A DNA stretch of 64,000 bases from Bradyrhizobium macuxiense (GCF_007993935.1 NZ_VITY01000013.1:124001-188000), one strand, 5' to 3'; positions 8,264 to 16,688 are shown, counted from the first letter of the stretch. Translations and numbers: made by a program. The notes: a model not told the origin generated them from the letters alone.

Positions 8264-9361
8264 ATGCGCCAGTTCACGTTGCCGGACCTTGGTGAAGGTC
8301 TTGAAGAAGCCGAGATCGTCACCTGGTACGTCAACGAGGGCGATCACGTCGTGACCGATCAGCCGCTCGTTTCGGTCGAGACCGACAAGGCGGTGGTCGA
8401 GATACCGGCGCCGTCGAGCGGGCGGATCGCGCGCTTGTTCGGTACCAAGGGCGATATCGTGAAGGTCGGCGCGCCGCTCGTGGAGTTTGCCGAGGACGCC
8501 GGGCAGGACACCGGCACGATTGTGGGCGAGCTCGGCGCCGGCGAGCAACGGCCGGTGCCGACAACAGCTTCGCTGCCCGGCGGGCAGGGAGCTCAGGTGT
8601 TTCCGGCAGTGCGGGCGCTGGCGCGCAAGCTTGACGTCGCGCTCGATCTCGTCGAGGCGACGGGGCCTGGCGGCACCATCACGCGGGCCGATGTCGAGCG
8701 GGCGGCGAAGCGGATGTCTCACGGCGGACCCGCCGAGCCGCTGCGCGGCTTGCGCCGCGCGATGGCCCAACGCATGACGGCAGCGCACGCGGAAATCGTT
8801 CCGGCAACGGTCACCGATGAAGCTGATATCCACGAGTGGCGGCGGGGCGAGGATGTGACGATCCGCCTGGCGCGGGCGATCGCCGCCGCCTGCAAGGCAG
8901 AGCCCGCACTCAATGCCTGGTATCATTCCGGCGCGGGAGAACGGCGCTTGATCGAGCGCATCGATCTCGGCATCGCCGTCGACACCGGCGGCGGCCTGAT
9001 CGTTCCCGTGCTGCGCAACGTCGCGGAGCGGAGCGTATCGGATCTGCGGGCTGGACTGGACCGTCTGCGAGCCGACGCAATCGCACGTGCGATACCCCCG
9101 GAAGAGCTGCGCGGTGCGACGATCACGTTGTCGAATTTCGGCATGATCGGAGGGCGGTTTGCCAATCTCATCATCGTGCCGCCGCAGACGGCGATCGTCG
9201 GTGCCGGGCGGATATCGGAGCGCGTGGTCGCGCTTCGGGGAGAGGTTGCGGTCCGGCGCACGCTGCCGCTATCGCTGACCTTCGACCATCGGGTGGTGAC
9301 GGGCGGTGAAGCGGCCCGTTTCCTGGTTGTCCTCAAATCCGACGTCGAGCGCGTTTCGTGA
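8264..9361 (+). CDS. 2-oxoacid dehydrogenase E2 component (dihydrolipoamide acyltransferase)
   Basis: A 365-residue E2, short for this family. A single N-terminal lipoyl domain carries the lipoylated lysine in ETDKAVVEIPAP (about residue 43). A peripheral-subunit-binding domain follows (VFPAVRALARKLDVALD). The catalytic domain is reduced and ends LSLTFDHRVVTGG with the active-site histidine. The ATG at 8264 is 20 bases after the E1beta stop; a GTG at 8228 overlapping E1beta is possible but would add 12 residues before the lipoyl domain. No dihydrolipoamide dehydrogenase (E3) gene follows, so E3 must be supplied from elsewhere. Confidence 0.88.
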   Translation: MRQFTLPDLGEGLEEAEIVTWYVNEGDHVVTDQPLVSVETDKAVVEIPAPSSGRIARLFGTKGDIVKVGAPLVEFAEDAGQDTGTIVGELGAGEQRPVPTTASLPGGQGAQVFPAVRALARKLDVALDLVEATGPGGTITRADVERAAKRMSHGGPAEPLRGLRRAMAQRMTAAHAEIVPATVTDEADIHEWRRGEDVTIRLARAIAAACKAEPALNAWYHSGAGERRLIERIDLGIAVDTGGGLIVPVLRNVAERSVSDLRAGLDRLRADAIARAIPPEELRGATITLSNFGMIGGRFANLIIVPPQTAIVGAGRISERVVALRGEVAVRRTLPLSLTFDHRVVTGGEAARFLVVLKSDVERVS

Positions 9362-9380
9362 CGTCACTCGTTCGCGAGCG

Positions 9381-9806
9381 TCACGACTCCTGCCTTTGTC
9401 CTGCCGGTGCATCGACCAGGAACGCCTCGTCCACCGGCACGCCGAGCGCGGTGACCAACCGGTTGGTCTCGGCCGCCATGCCGATGATCGCCAGCATTTC
9501 CTGGTACTCGGCGTCGGTCATGCCCTTGGCGCGGGCGGCCGCGGTGTGGGAGTGAATGCAGTAGCTGCAGCCATGCGCCACAGAGACCGCGACGTAGAGC
9601 ATTTCTTTCACCTTCGGGTCGAGCGCACCCGGCGCCATCACCTCCTTGATGCTCTCCCAGGTCCGCCGCAGCGTCTTCGGATCATGCGCCAGCGCGCGCC
9701 AGAAATTGTTGATGAAGTCCGACTTCCGCACTTTGCGGATGTCGTCGAAGACGGCACGCGCCTCGGCCGAGAGTTCGTCGTCGGCGAGCAGCTTTACGGT
9801 GGCCAT
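9381..9806 (-). CDS. carboxymuconolactone decarboxylase / AhpD-like protein
   Basis: A 141-residue all-helical protein of the CMD family. It has the AhpD-type redox motif C-x-x-C-x-x-x-H in GCSYCIHSHTAAA, which favours a peroxidase-like or alkylhydroperoxidase role over true carboxymuconolactone decarboxylation. The ATG at 9806 is chosen because the frame further upstream runs through a palindromic repeat (9861-9942). It is convergent with the E2 gene. Cytoplasmic; substrate unknown. Confidence 0.82.
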   Translation of the reverse strand: MATVKLLADDELSAEARAVFDDIRKVRKSDFINNFWRALAHDPKTLRRTWESIKEVMAPGALDPKVKEMLYVAVSVAHGCSYCIHSHTAAARAKGMTDAEYQEMLAIIGMAAETNRLVTALGVPVDEAFLVDAPAGQRQES

Positions 9807-9860
9807 GGTGTGTTCCGATGGTTCGGATGTGAGGGTGACAGCAATCATAGCACCTTGGCC

Positions 9861-9942
9861 GTCATTGCGAGGAGCGAAGCGACGAAGCAATCCATGCCTG
9901 GGCACGCGGCCGGATGGATTGCTTCGCTGCGCTCGCAATGAC
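9861..9942. repeat. dispersed palindromic repeat, family A, copy 2
   Basis: Same element as at 1580-1661: GTCATTGCGAGGAGCGAAGC on the left, GCGCTCGCAATGAC on the right, inner GAAGCAATCCA/TGGATTGCTTC arms, with a different central loop (TGCCTGGGCACGCGGCCGGA). It sits between the transglutaminase and CMD genes. Confidence 0.9.
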
Positions 9943-9962
9943 GGGCGCGGAGCGGGGACAGC

Positions 9963-10805
9963 CTACGACTGCGTCTGGCTCTGCCACTGCCCGGGGCGTC
10001 CGGCCTGGTCGACCTTGACCGCGACCGTCAGCGTCTCGTTGCCGCCGCCATAGCGGGTGCCGCGGACCGGGGCGGCGCCGAGATAGTCGAGGCCGATTGC
10101 GACGCGGGCATGGGCGTCGGTGGTGCAGATGCCGTTGGCGGCGTCGAAGCCGACCCAGCCCAAGTCTGGCACGAAGGCCTCGGCCCAGGCATGGCCGGCC
10201 TGCTGGTTGACCATGCCGTCGGAGCGCAGGAAATGGCCGGAGACGAACCGCGCCGGAACGCCGCCGGCGCGCGCGCAGGCGATCAGGATGTGGGCGTAGT
10301 CCTGGCAGACGCCGCGCTTCAGCGCGAACGCCTCGGAGGCCGAGGTGGCGCTGTTGGTCGGGTCCTCGTCGAAGGTCATGTGCTCGTAGATCCGCACCAT
10401 CAGCGCGTGCAGGAAGCCGAGCACGTCGGTGCCGGCTTCGGCGCGCAGCTCACGCACGATACTCGTCATCGCCGGGTTGAGGTCGGTCAGCGGCGTGGGG
10501 CGCAGGAACAGGCTCGGCGGAAACCGCTCGTCGCTGCCCTTCAGCACTCCGCCGGTGTCCTGGGTCTCGACCAGGCCCTCGCAGTGGATGGTGAGGTCGC
10601 TGATCGAACCATGCGTCAGCACATGGGTGACGTTGCCGAAGGCGTCCTCATGGGTATCGAGTCTGGAATCGGTCGAGACATCGATCTGCCAGTCCGCGAC
10701 ATATTGGCCGTCATGGCTGCCCGGCGTCATCCGCAGAATCTGGATCACGCCCGAGGCCGCGGGCTCGTAGCGATAGGTGGTGGTGTGGGCTATCCGCAGG
10801 CGCAT
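9963..10805 (-). CDS. transglutaminase-like family protein (Anbu-cluster type)
   Basis: A 280-residue protein with the N-terminal beta domain of bacterial transglutaminase-like proteins (MRLRIAHTTTYRYEPAASG) and a papain-fold core. The catalytic triad is visible: Cys in KRGVCQDYAHI, His in AGHAWAEAFV and Asp in GFDAANG. These proteins probably act as peptidases or amide-forming enzymes; no substrate is known. It is the last gene of a same-strand run after the ATP-grasp and alpha-E genes, a set that is repeatedly found with Anbu in proteobacteria. A repeat (10848-10975) separates it from alpha-E. Confidence 0.87.
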   Translation of the reverse strand: MRLRIAHTTTYRYEPAASGVIQILRMTPGSHDGQYVADWQIDVSTDSRLDTHEDAFGNVTHVLTHGSISDLTIHCEGLVETQDTGGVLKGSDERFPPSLFLRPTPLTDLNPAMTSIVRELRAEAGTDVLGFLHALMVRIYEHMTFDEDPTNSATSASEAFALKRGVCQDYAHILIACARAGGVPARFVSGHFLRSDGMVNQQAGHAWAEAFVPDLGWVGFDAANGICTTDAHARVAIGLDYLGAAPVRGTRYGGGNETLTVAVKVDQAGRPGQWQSQTQS

Positions 10806-10847
10806 GGCGTTCCAGTAGGTCAGATCAGAGCTGGCAGCAACGGGATT

Positions 10848-10975
10848 TTACCTCTCCCATCGGGAGAGGTAAAATTGCGCAGCAATTCGGGTGAGGGGTC
10901 AAGGTCCCTCGATAGACCGAACTCCCTCACCCGGATCGCAAAAACGCGATCCGACCTCTCCCTTCGGGAGAGGTG
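10848..10975. repeat. dispersed inverted repeat, family B
   Basis: Outer arms ACCTCTCCCATCGGGAGAGGT and ACCTCTCCCTTCGGGAGAGGT are each a small hairpin and occur in the same order at both ends. Inner parts (GGGTGAGGG / CCCTCACCC and GGATCGCAAAAACGCGATCC) form further stems. This is typical of a multi-hairpin intergenic repeat. A related GC-rich fragment may be at about 1690-1745. Confidence 0.85.
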
Positions 10976-11017
10976 AAGATAGTGCCCGCCGACGGCACTG
11001 ATTTCACGTCGTTTCCT

Positions 11018-11962
11018 CTAGATCAGATACTGCTTGGTGATGATCTCACCCAGCCTTGAGTTATCCGCGATGAATTCCTGGATGAATTCGTGCACGCCAT
11101 GCTGGAAGATATCGTCCATATGGCTGTGCTCGAGCCGGTTCCTGATGCCGCGGGCGTGGCGCTGGGAGGCGCCCTGGCGGCCATAGGCGACGCCGATCTG
11201 ATCCAGGTTGCGCACCAGATTGCTGTAGCAGCTGGCAAGCGAGCGCGGCAGCGTGTCGTTGAGGATGAGGAGGTCGGCGATCAGCCAGGGTTTCAGGGTT
11301 TCCCGGTAGACCCAGTGATAGGCTGTTGTCGCCGACACCGAGCGCAGGATCGAGGTCCACTGGTAGTAATCCAGCGGGCCGCCGACGTGCTCTTCCTCGG
11401 GCAGCAGCATGTGATACTTCACGTCGAGGATCCGAGCGGTGTTGTCGGCGCGCTCGAGATGGACGCCGAGCCGCGAGAACCAGTAGGCGTCGTTGCGCAG
11501 CATGGTCCGGTAGGCCGAACCGTCGAAGCGCAGCGAGGTCTCCTGCACGAAGCGCAGGAATTTGGCCAGCTCCTCGCGGTTGGCGGGACCCTTGTTCCAG
11601 ACCGCCTGCAGCTCGATCCACGCCGAGTTGATGGTGTCCCACATTTCTGAGGTCAGCGCTGTTCGCACCGAGCGCGAATTGAGCCGGGCCGCCTCGATGC
11701 AGTTCTTGATCGAGGCGGGGTTCTCCGACGAGAAGGAAAGGTACTCGACGACGTTTCGCTCGTTGGCTTCTTCATAATGGTCATAGAAGGCCGCGCCGAC
11801 GCCAGCGGTGAGCAGGGCGGAGTCCCACTCATTGGTCTTGCCGACATAGGCCGCGGGCAGCGCGGTGACGCGGAGCGTGGCGTCGATCGTGCGCGCGAGA
11901 TACTCGGCGCGTTCGACATAGCGGGCCAGCCAGAACAGGTTTTCAGCGGTGCGCGACAGCAT
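11018..11962 (-). CDS. alpha-E domain-containing protein (DUF403)
   Basis: A 314-residue, mainly helical protein starting MLSRTAENLFWLARYVERAE, the signature opening of the alpha-E family, with further conserved blocks such as RNDAYWFSRLGVHLERADNTAR. Its biochemical role is unknown, but it is nearly always next to a circularly permuted ATP-grasp protein, and both occur with transglutaminase and Anbu genes. Here the ATP-grasp stop is only eight bases upstream of its ATG at 11962, so the two are surely co-transcribed. Confidence 0.9.
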   Translation of the reverse strand: MLSRTAENLFWLARYVERAEYLARTIDATLRVTALPAAYVGKTNEWDSALLTAGVGAAFYDHYEEANERNVVEYLSFSSENPASIKNCIEAARLNSRSVRTALTSEMWDTINSAWIELQAVWNKGPANREELAKFLRFVQETSLRFDGSAYRTMLRNDAYWFSRLGVHLERADNTARILDVKYHMLLPEEEHVGGPLDYYQWTSILRSVSATTAYHWVYRETLKPWLIADLLILNDTLPRSLASCYSNLVRNLDQIGVAYGRQGASQRHARGIRNRLEHSHMDDIFQHGVHEFIQEFIADNSRLGEIITKQYLI

Positions 11963-11970
11963 GCTTTCAA

Positions 11971-13389
11971 CTACTCGCTCAGTATCCAGGTGTCCTTGGT
12001 GCCGCCGCCCTGGCTCGAATTGACCACGAGCGAGCCCTCCTTCAGCGCCACCCGTGTCAGTCCGCCGGGCACGATGGTGGTGTGGCTGGAGCCGGTCAGC
12101 ACGAACGGGCGGAGGTCGACATGGCGCGGCGCCAGGCCCTTGTCGGTGCAGGTCGGGCAGGTCGACAGCGCCAGCGTCGGCTGGGCGATGAAGCCCTCCG
12201 GCTCGCGCTTGAGCTTGTCGCGGAACGCCTCGATCGTCGCCTTGGTGGCGGCGGGGCCGATCAACATGCCGTAGCCGCCTGAGCCGTGCACCTCCTTGAC
12301 CACGAGGTCGGCGAGGTTGTCGAGCACATAGGACAGATCCTGCGGTTCGCGGCAGCGCCAGGTCTGCACGTTCTTCAGGATCGGCTCCTCGCTGAGGTAG
12401 AACTTCACGATGTCGGGCATGTAGGAGTAAATCGCCTTGTCGTCGGCGATGCCGGTGCCGACCGCATTGGCGAGCGTGATGTTGCCGGCGGCATAGGCCG
12501 ACATCAGGCCGGGGACGCCGAGCGCGGAATCCGGCCGGAAGGTGAGGGGATCGAGGAAGTCGTCGTCGACGCGGCGGTAGATCACATCGACCCGCTTCAG
12601 CCCCTCGGTGGTGCGCATGAACACCTCGTCGTTCTTGACGATGAGGTCGCGCCCCTCGACCAACTCGATGCCGAGCTTGTCGGCCAGGAAGGAGTGCTCG
12701 TAATAGGCCGAGTTGTAGACCCCGGGCGTCATCAGCGCGACCGTCGGCTCGGCGGAAGCGTTGTGCGGCGCCACCGACCGCAGCGCCGACAACAGCTCGT
12801 CCGGATAGCGTTCGACCGGCGCGACGCGGTGACGCGAAAACAGGTCCGGAAACAGCCGCATCATGATCTCGCGGTTTTCCAGCATGTAGGACACGCCGGA
12901 GGGCGTGCGCGCATTGTCCTCCAGCACGATGAAATTGTCCGGGTCGGTGCGGATGATGTCGATGCCGGCGATGTGGACGTAGATGTCGTGCGGCACGTCC
13001 TGGCCGTTCATCTCCGGCCGGAATACCGGGTTCTGGAAGATCAGGTCCTCGGGGATGACGTTGGCGCGCAGGATGTCGCGGCCGTGATAGATGTCCTTGA
13101 GGAACATGTTGAGCGCGAGCACGCGCTGCTTCAGGCCCTTCTCCAGCAGCGTCCACTCGGTCGCGGACATGATGCGCGGAATGACGTCGAACGGGATCAG
13201 CCGCTCCTGGGCTTCGGAATCGCCGTAGACCGCGAAGGTGATGCCGATCCGGCGGAACAAGAGCTCCGCTTCCTGGCGTCGATATTCGAGCGCATCCGGT
13301 GGCGTCTCTTTGAGCCAGCGGGAGAGCTCCTGGTAGGCCGGGCGGAGATCCTCGCCGAGGCCGTTCATCTCATCGAACGCGACTGCCAT
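11971..13389 (-). CDS. circularly permuted type 2 ATP-grasp protein
   Basis: A 472-residue protein of the permuted ATP-grasp family (DUF404/DUF407). Characteristic blocks are IYHGRDILRANVIPEDLI, FIVLEDNARTPSGVSYMLENR, VDVIYRRVDDDFLDP, and VVKEVHGSGGYGMLIGP. ATP-grasp enzymes join a carboxylate to an amine through an acyl-phosphate; a peptide-bond-forming role together with alpha-E and transglutaminase is plausible but unproven. The ATG at 13389 opens with MAVAFDEMNGLGEDLRPAYQE, the family's usual start; the frame upstream lacks family resemblance. First gene of the alpha-E/transglutaminase run. Confidence 0.9.
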   Translation of the reverse strand: MAVAFDEMNGLGEDLRPAYQELSRWLKETPPDALEYRRQEAELLFRRIGITFAVYGDSEAQERLIPFDVIPRIMSATEWTLLEKGLKQRVLALNMFLKDIYHGRDILRANVIPEDLIFQNPVFRPEMNGQDVPHDIYVHIAGIDIIRTDPDNFIVLEDNARTPSGVSYMLENREIMMRLFPDLFSRHRVAPVERYPDELLSALRSVAPHNASAEPTVALMTPGVYNSAYYEHSFLADKLGIELVEGRDLIVKNDEVFMRTTEGLKRVDVIYRRVDDDFLDPLTFRPDSALGVPGLMSAYAAGNITLANAVGTGIADDKAIYSYMPDIVKFYLSEEPILKNVQTWRCREPQDLSYVLDNLADLVVKEVHGSGGYGMLIGPAATKATIEAFRDKLKREPEGFIAQPTLALSTCPTCTDKGLAPRHVDLRPFVLTGSSHTTIVPGGLTRVALKEGSLVVNSSQGGGTKDTWILSE

Positions 13390-13626
13390 ATATCCCGACT
13401 GCCCTCCCAAGCCATGTGACACAGTGCATGACTTGATGGGATGGTAGCAAGGGGCGGGCCAGCGCGATATGCATTGGCGTGTGGCATTTGCTAGGGATAG
13501 CGAGGAAGGCCTGCCCGAAAAACCGGCTGAGGTCTGCTTAATTCGGCGGCAAAACCCCGTGACATCAAGGCATTGGATCGGCAATGTCAGGGGATCAAGT
13601 TAGGGCAAGTTTTAGGGAATGAGACC

Positions 13627-14379
13627 ATGAGCGAGATCGTCACGGCGGGGATATTGGTGATCGGCGACGAGATCCTGTCCGGCCGGACCAAGGACAAGAA
13701 CATCGGCTTCATCGCCGAATACCTGACCAATATCGGCATCGACCTGAAGGAGGTCCGCGTCGTTGCCGACGACGAGGCCGACATCATCTCCGCCCTTGAT
13801 GCGCTGCGGCATAGGTACACCTACGTGTTCACGACCGGCGGCATCGGGCCGACCCATGACGACATCACGGCCGACAGCGTGGCCAAGGCGTTCGGGGTCG
13901 ATATCCACCATCACCCCGAGGTGGTGGCGCGGTTCAGGGAGCGCTGGAGCGAGCAGGACCTCAACGAGGCGCGGCTGCGAATGGCCCGGGTGCCCGATGG
14001 CGCCGAGCTGATCCAGAGTGCGACCATCCTGGCGCCGGGCTTCAAGCTCGGCAATGTCATCGTGATGGCCGGCATTCCCACCATCATGCAGGCGATGATG
14101 GACATCGTGGCGCCGACCCTTAAATCCGGCGTGCGGATGCTGTCGGACTCGGTCCGCGCCGACGCGCGCGAGGGCGATATCGGCGGCCCGCTGCGGGCGA
14201 TCGCGGAAGCCAATCCCGACACCATCATCGGCAGCTATCCGTTCCAGGACGAGAACCAGAAGCCGAACACCAATCTGGTGGTCCGCTCGCGCGATCCCGA
14301 GAAGCTTGCGGTGGCGATGGCGGCGGTGAAGGAGATGCTGAAGCAGGTGCAGGCCGCGCAGCAGAAGCCGGCGGGTTGA
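13627..14379 (+). CDS. CinA-type competence/damage-inducible protein, MoaB/Mog domain only
   Basis: A 250-residue protein with the molybdopterin-binding (MoaB/Mog) fold of CinA: TAGILVIGDEILSGRTKDKN at the start and TTGGIGPTHDDITADSVAKAF. It lacks the C-terminal nicotinamide-nucleotide amidase domain of full CinA. Such stand-alone domains may act on nucleotides (COG1058 ADP-ribose pyrophosphatase activity has been reported for relatives). The ATG at 13627 sits after AGGGAATGAGACC. The xanthine phosphoribosyltransferase gene begins six bases after its stop, giving a likely two-gene operon in nucleotide salvage. Confidence 0.85.
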   Translation: MSEIVTAGILVIGDEILSGRTKDKNIGFIAEYLTNIGIDLKEVRVVADDEADIISALDALRHRYTYVFTTGGIGPTHDDITADSVAKAFGVDIHHHPEVVARFRERWSEQDLNEARLRMARVPDGAELIQSATILAPGFKLGNVIVMAGIPTIMQAMMDIVAPTLKSGVRMLSDSVRADAREGDIGGPLRAIAEANPDTIIGSYPFQDENQKPNTNLVVRSRDPEKLAVAMAAVKEMLKQVQAAQQKPAG

Positions 14380-14385
14380 AGCGAG

Positions 14386-14913
14386 ATGGTTGAACGAAAC
14401 TCTGAACCGAGCGTGCAAGATCGGGCCGGCAGGCCGTTTCCGGTCTCGTGGGATCAATTCCACCGGGATTGCCGGGCGCTGACCTGGCGGCTCAACGAGG
14501 TCGGCCCGTTCCACGCGGTAATCGCGATCACCCGCGGCGGGCTGGTGCCGGCCGCGATCGTGGCGCGCGAGCTCGGTCTGCGGGTGATCGATACCGTCTG
14601 CGTCGCCAGCTACGACCATGACAAGCAGGGCGATCTGAAAGTGCTCAAGGGCATTTCGGAGCAGACCGCCAAGCTCGGCGGCGGCACCGGCAAGGGGCTG
14701 TTGATCGTCGACGACCTCGTCGACACAGGAAAGACCGGCAGGCTGGTGCGCGAGCTGCTTCCGGACGCGCATTTCGCAACCGTCTATGCCAAGCCCCAGG
14801 GACGCCCGCTGGTCGACACCTACATCACCGAGGTGTCGCAAGACACCTGGATCTTCTTTCCCTGGGACACTGCGCTGTCGTTCCAGCCGCCGATCCGGGA
14901 TGGAGCGGCGTGA
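14386..14913 (+). CDS. gpt: xanthine phosphoribosyltransferase
   Basis: A 175-residue purine phosphoribosyltransferase. The PRPP-binding motif LLIVDDLVDTGKTG is complete. ITRGGLVPAAIVARELG, VASYDHD, and the C-terminal FFPWDTALSFQPPI match bacterial xanthine-guanine phosphoribosyltransferase. It would convert xanthine and guanine with PRPP to XMP and GMP in the cytoplasm. It follows the CinA-like gene closely; a family A repeat comes directly after it. Confidence 0.9.
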   Translation: MVERNSEPSVQDRAGRPFPVSWDQFHRDCRALTWRLNEVGPFHAVIAITRGGLVPAAIVARELGLRVIDTVCVASYDHDKQGDLKVLKGISEQTAKLGGGTGKGLLIVDDLVDTGKTGRLVRELLPDAHFATVYAKPQGRPLVDTYITEVSQDTWIFFPWDTALSFQPPIRDGAA

Positions 14914-14921
14914 GTTGACCC

Positions 14922-15005
14922 GTCATTGCGAGCGAAGCGAAGCAATCCACGGCTCCGCATATGCGGTAGTGTGGATTGCTTCGTCGCTTCGCTCCTCGCA
15001 ATGAC
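14922..15005. repeat. dispersed palindromic repeat, family A, copy 3
   Basis: Same element as copies 1 and 2 but in the opposite orientation: it begins GTCATTGCGAGCGAAGCGAA and ends GCTTCGCTCCTCGCAATGAC, with GAAGCAATCCA/TGGATTGCTTC inside. It lies eight bases after the gpt stop, where it could also end the transcript. Confidence 0.9.
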
Positions 15006-15026
15006 GCGTGTGGTTAGAGGCGCGCA

Positions 15027-15650
15027 ATGCCCCTGCAAAACCGCGTCACTCCATCAGGCGACATCGTCGCGTCAGAGCATCGCGGCACCTTCACCGGCAA
15101 TCGCGGCATCATCCACGATCCCGCGACGCGGACGCTGCTCAACAAGCGCTGGTCGTCGCCGGCGTGGCTCACCTGCGTCTGCGAGTTCAGGGGGCGGCGG
15201 CGCGAGGTGATGCGCCGGCAGAGCTGGACTGAGCTGTTCTTCCTTGACGAAGCCACCGCGTTCGCGGCCGGACACCGGCCTTGCTTCTACTGCCGCCGCG
15301 ACGACGCCAACCGGTTTCGTGCCGCCTGGGAGAAGGGCAACGGCGTGAGCGATCTCAGCGCCAAGGCGATGGATGCGGTGCTGCATGCCGAGCGGCTGGA
15401 TCACAGGAAGAAGCGGCTGCATCCGCTGCCGCTGCCGATTGACGCGTTGCCCGACGGGACGATGGTGCAGGCGAGCGGCGAGAGCTACCTCGTCGCCGAT
15501 GGCAAGACGCTGCGCTGGTCGTTCGCCGGCTATGAGCGGGCCGACGTGACCACGCCCGCGATGCTGCTGACGCCGCCGTCGACCGTTCGTGCATTTCAAT
15601 CCGGCTACCGGCCGGTGCTGAACCCGAGCGCGGCGGCCGCGCTCGGTTGA
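15027..15650 (+). CDS. conserved hypothetical protein with a CxxC centre
   Basis: A 207-residue protein I cannot assign. It has a central block GHRPCFYCRRDDANRFRAAW with a C-x-x-C that could bind a metal, preceded by RREVMRRQSWTELFFLDEA. The basic stretch HRKKRLHPLPLPIDALPDG follows. There is no signal peptide or membrane segment, so it should be cytoplasmic. Codon usage matches the neighbours and the frame is long and clean, so it is very likely a real gene. A nucleic-acid or zinc-binding role would be a guess. Confidence 0.7.
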   Translation: MPLQNRVTPSGDIVASEHRGTFTGNRGIIHDPATRTLLNKRWSSPAWLTCVCEFRGRRREVMRRQSWTELFFLDEATAFAAGHRPCFYCRRDDANRFRAAWEKGNGVSDLSAKAMDAVLHAERLDHRKKRLHPLPLPIDALPDGTMVQASGESYLVADGKTLRWSFAGYERADVTTPAMLLTPPSTVRAFQSGYRPVLNPSAAAALG

Positions 15651-15665
15651 GCCGCCGGCGCTGCC

Positions 15666-16688
15666 TTATGCCAGCCGCTGCCGTGCCAGTTTCGCACCGG
15701 CGCCGAGCGCGATCAGCTTGGCCTCGGCGATATCGCGCCGCATCGGCGCCATGCCGCAATTGGTGGTCGCGATGATATTGCCCTTCGGCACGTGCTTTGC
15801 GACCGCCTCGATCACCTTGACGACATCTTCCGCGGTCTCGACCTCGTCGCTGGCGACGTCGATCACGCCGGCCTGCACGATCTTGCCGGGCAGTGCGGCG
15901 AGCAGCTCGATCGGCACTTTCGAGTTGCGGCACTCGATCGCGACCTGCTGGATCGTGCTGTTGTCGATCACAGGGAAGGTCTCTTCATACTGCCGCCACT
16001 CGCCGCCGAGCGTCTCTTTCCAGTCAGTGTTGGCCTTGATGCCGTAGCCGTAGCAGATGTGCACGGCGGTGGCGCAGGTGAGACCCTCGGCGGCGCGCTC
16101 CAGCGCCTTGATGCCCCAGTCGCGCACCTGGTCCATGTAGACGTTGAAGGCAGGCTCGTCGAACTGGATCATGTCGACGCCGTCGGCCTGCAACGCCTTG
16201 GCCTCCTGGTTCAACAGCTCCGCGAAAGCGAATGCCATCTTGACGCGGTCGCCATAATATTGGTCGGCGATGGTATCGATGATCGTCATCGGGCCGGGCA
16301 AGGTGAATTTCAGTTTGTTCTTGGTGTGGGCGCGCGCGGCCCGCGCCTCGCCTTCGTGGACGCGTCCCTTGAGCTGCAGCGGCGCGACCACCTGCGGCAC
16401 CATCGCCTTATAGCGATCCTTGCGGATCCCCATCTCGACCTTGTGGGCGAAATCGATGCCCTCGATCCGCTCCAGGAAACCGTGCACGAAGTGCTGGCGC
16501 GCCTGTTCGCCCTCGGTGACGATGTCGACGCCGGCATCCTCCTGCAGCTTGACCGCAAGCACGGTGGCATCGCGCTTGGCGCGGGCGAGCTCGGCGCCTT
16601 CGGACTTCCAGGGTGCCCACAGCATGTTCGGCTCCGCGAGCCATTCCGGCTTTGGCAGCGAGCCTGCGATCGTGGTTGGAAACAGCAT
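15666..16688 (-). CDS. cobalamin-independent methionine synthase-like protein, catalytic domain only
   Basis: A 340-residue protein matching only the C-terminal barrel of MetE. It opens LFPTTIAGSLPKPEWL; the expected zinc-site residues appear as His in VHICYGYG and Cys in ATTNCGMAP, and FDEPAF is the substrate-binding block. It lacks the N-terminal duplicated barrel that normally binds folate (full MetE is about 750 residues). It may use another methyl donor, or belong to a core-MetE methyltransferase family. I chose the ATG at 16688, which has GGGAGGCACCC upstream. It is divergent from the GST gene with about 100 bases between; I saw no S-adenosylmethionine riboswitch there. Confidence 0.8.
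   Translation of the reverse strand: MLFPTTIAGSLPKPEWLAEPNMLWAPWKSEGAELARAKRDATVLAVKLQEDAGVDIVTEGEQARQHFVHGFLERIEGIDFAHKVEMGIRKDRYKAMVPQVVAPLQLKGRVHEGEARAARAHTKNKLKFTLPGPMTIIDTIADQYYGDRVKMAFAFAELLNQEAKALQADGVDMIQFDEPAFNVYMDQVRDWGIKALERAAEGLTCATAVHICYGYGIKANTDWKETLGGEWRQYEETFPVIDNSTIQQVAIECRNSKVPIELLAALPGKIVQAGVIDVASDEVETAEDVVKVIEAVAKHVPKGNIIATTNCGMAPMRRDIAEAKLIALGAGAKLARQRLA

Noticed and set aside
11018..13156. A 712-codon minus-strand frame that appears to fuse the ATP-grasp and alpha-E proteins
   Set aside because: Only its C-terminal part is in the alpha-E frame; the rest is a shadow of ATP-grasp in another phase. The two genes are separate, with stop and start eight bases apart.
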